A stretch of DNA of 13,699 nt, taken from CAYLWZ01 sp964585805. GTDB taxonomy: Bacteria > Patescibacteriota > Minisyncoccia > Minisyncoccales > GWA2-38-27. The position numbers and the translations under genes were made by a program. How positions within the stretch are numbered: the stretch's first letter is position 1; the number at the start of each line of letters is the position of its first letter. Of the stretch, positions 13,036-13,699 are shown piece after piece. The stretch covers positions 1 to 13,699 of the forward strand of contig CAZPFE010000011.1 of NCBI GenBank assembly GCA_964585805.1. The letters are read 5' to 3'. The notes under the pieces were generated by a model. The model searched no databases and was not told the DNA's origin. It worked only from the letters and a program-made list of their open reading frames with translations.

Positions 13036-13593
13036 CTATTCATATTTTTTAGCAGAAAAGCAGTAAATTTCAAACTCTTCCTGATAAGGATTTATTCCTC
13101 CTTTTTGAGCAGCAATCAAAACTTGATCTTGGGCTTTGGAAATACCTTCTAAATTAGGCAGGAGAAGACCTGACTTAAAGCCGCTTTTTACTAAAACGCC
13201 ATATTTTTTAGGATTTAAACCAAGTTTTCTTAGATTATCTTCTTTTAATTCTTTTAATTCTTGGATTTTCCCTTTGAATTCAGGCTTATCTAAAATATAA
13301 ACTTCATAAGAAAGTTGATTGAGTTCTTTTGGTTGGATGGGATCAAAGCGATAATCATTAACCGCGGCGTTAATAGCATTTGAGATTATTTCTTCAGCAA
13401 TGTTATTTTTTGTTGGTAAATAAGTGCCGATACATCCTCTTAATTCATTATTCTTTTTTATTGTAACAAAAACACCGCTTTTTTTGTTTAAAAGTTCTTT
13501 AGGTAAATTTAAAGGAGGAGAAATTATTATTCCTTTTTTAAGATAATTTTCAACTGCTGATTTAGCAAGTTTAAGAATTGCTTGTTTCAACAT
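13036..13593 (-). CDS. AMMECR1 domain protein
   Basis: The 185 residues form a complete stand-alone AMMECR1 domain. The family signature LRGCIGT is at 51-57, preceded by SGVFVTIKKNNE. NAAVNDYRFDPIQPKELNQLSYEVYIL (75-101) matches the AxxDxRFxPxxxxEL...EVSxL segment. KYGVLVKSGFKSGLLLPN and KAQDQVLIAAQKGGI match the C-terminal half. The biochemical role of the family is not settled. In many prokaryotes it occurs next to or fused with MEMO and a radical SAM protein (AmmeMemoRadiSam), and neither is seen here. It is the first gene of a minus-strand unit continuing to the HhH protein, fmt and efp. The start codon follows an AT-rich stretch with a -10-like box and no Shine-Dalgarno sequence. Confidence 0.92.
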   Translation of the reverse strand: MLKQAILKLAKSAVENYLKKGIIISPPLNLPKELLNKKSGVFVTIKKNNELRGCIGTYLPTKNNIAEEIISNAINAAVNDYRFDPIQPKELNQLSYEVYILDKPEFKGKIQELKELKEDNLRKLGLNPKKYGVLVKSGFKSGLLLPNLEGISKAQDQVLIAAQKGGINPYQEEFEIYCFSAKKYE

Positions 13594-13608
13594 ATTTTTT
13601 TGGATTTA

Positions 13609-13614
13609 TTTATA
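13609..13614 (-). promoter_or_regulatory. Possible -10 box for the AMMECR1-HhH-fmt-efp unit
   Basis: Read on the minus strand, TATAAA lies 15 bases before the AMMECR1 ATG, in the short AT-rich spacer between the gene and repeat copy 4. At the expected -35 distance the sequence is already inside the purine-rich repeat (AAGGAA), with no TTGACA-like word. The layout resembles that before rpoC: repeat, AT-rich spacer, -10-like box, very short leader. Confidence 0.25.
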
Positions 13615-13624
13615 ATTGCTAACC

Positions 13625-13699
13625 CATCCCCTTCCTTTTTCCTCCCCCTTTCCTTTTTATTATTCTCCTCCCCCTCCTCTGGAGGGGGAGGATTAAGGA
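13625..13699 (-). repeat. Dispersed G-rich hairpin repeat, copy 4 (upstream of AMMECR1)
   Basis: On the + strand, TCCTCCCCCTCC (13666-13677), loop TCT and its reverse complement (13681-13692) form the same perfect 12-bp hairpin as copies 1 and 3, followed by TTAAGG. Read on the minus strand, 13698-13664 is identical to bases 1-35, loop AGA included. It continues into purine-rich sequence with two further decayed arms (AGGGGGAGG, AGGGGATGGG). Relative to the AMMECR1 gene it has the same orientation and order as copy 1 relative to rpoC. The window ends within or just after this copy. Confidence 0.88.

Noticed and set aside
1..13699. Circular molecule or plasmid closed by the end repeats
   Set aside because: The ends are inverted, not direct, copies, so they do not support circular overlap; the content is core chromosomal genes.

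Overview
The window looks like a piece of chromosome from an uncultivated bacterium of the Candidate Phyla Radiation (Patescibacteria, most like Parcubacteria and relatives). This is an inference. The coding DNA is very AT-rich and densely packed, start codons lack recognisable Shine-Dalgarno sequences, and several proteins are short for their families. An archaeal-type UMP kinase, a UvrD-type helicase with a C-terminal Fe-S nuclease, and a Pol-beta-type helix-hairpin-helix protein of unfamiliar build add to the impression. TGA closes xseA exactly where the protein should end, so UGA is read as stop and the UGA=Gly code of Gracilibacteria/SR1 does not apply.

Layout. 1-116 is a G-rich hairpin plus a homopurine tract, a copy of a dispersed repeat. 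180-3839 is rpoC (+). 3840-4374 holds a probable rpoC terminator, a second large repeat block and the leader of a small gene. 4375-6593 (+) carries a 71-residue unknown protein, a UMP kinase-like protein and xseA. A good terminator and a promoter follow, then xseB, a helicase-nuclease and a small zincin-type metallopeptidase (6761-10334, +), ended by another terminator. 10335-10850 is a third repeat block between convergent genes. On the minus strand, read from the right, come AMMECR1, the HhH protein, fmt and efp (13593 down to 10851). The right end is a fourth repeat copy.

The genes fall into two themes. One is information processing and translation: the RNA polymerase beta-prime subunit, initiator-tRNA formylation and elongation factor P. 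The other is DNA repair and recombination: both exonuclease VII subunits, a helicase-nuclease and a protein with a dRP-lyase-like domain. UMP kinase adds pyrimidine nucleotide supply.

The least ordinary part is the repeat family. Its GC-rich palindromes, long homopurine tracts, a duplicated 55-bp core with G-quadruplex potential and 11-bp-phased A-tracts stand out against the AT-rich genes. The first 35 bases are an exact inverted copy of 13664-13698, so the window probably ends where an assembly broke at this repeat. No transposase, integrase, CRISPR array, tRNA or rRNA was seen.
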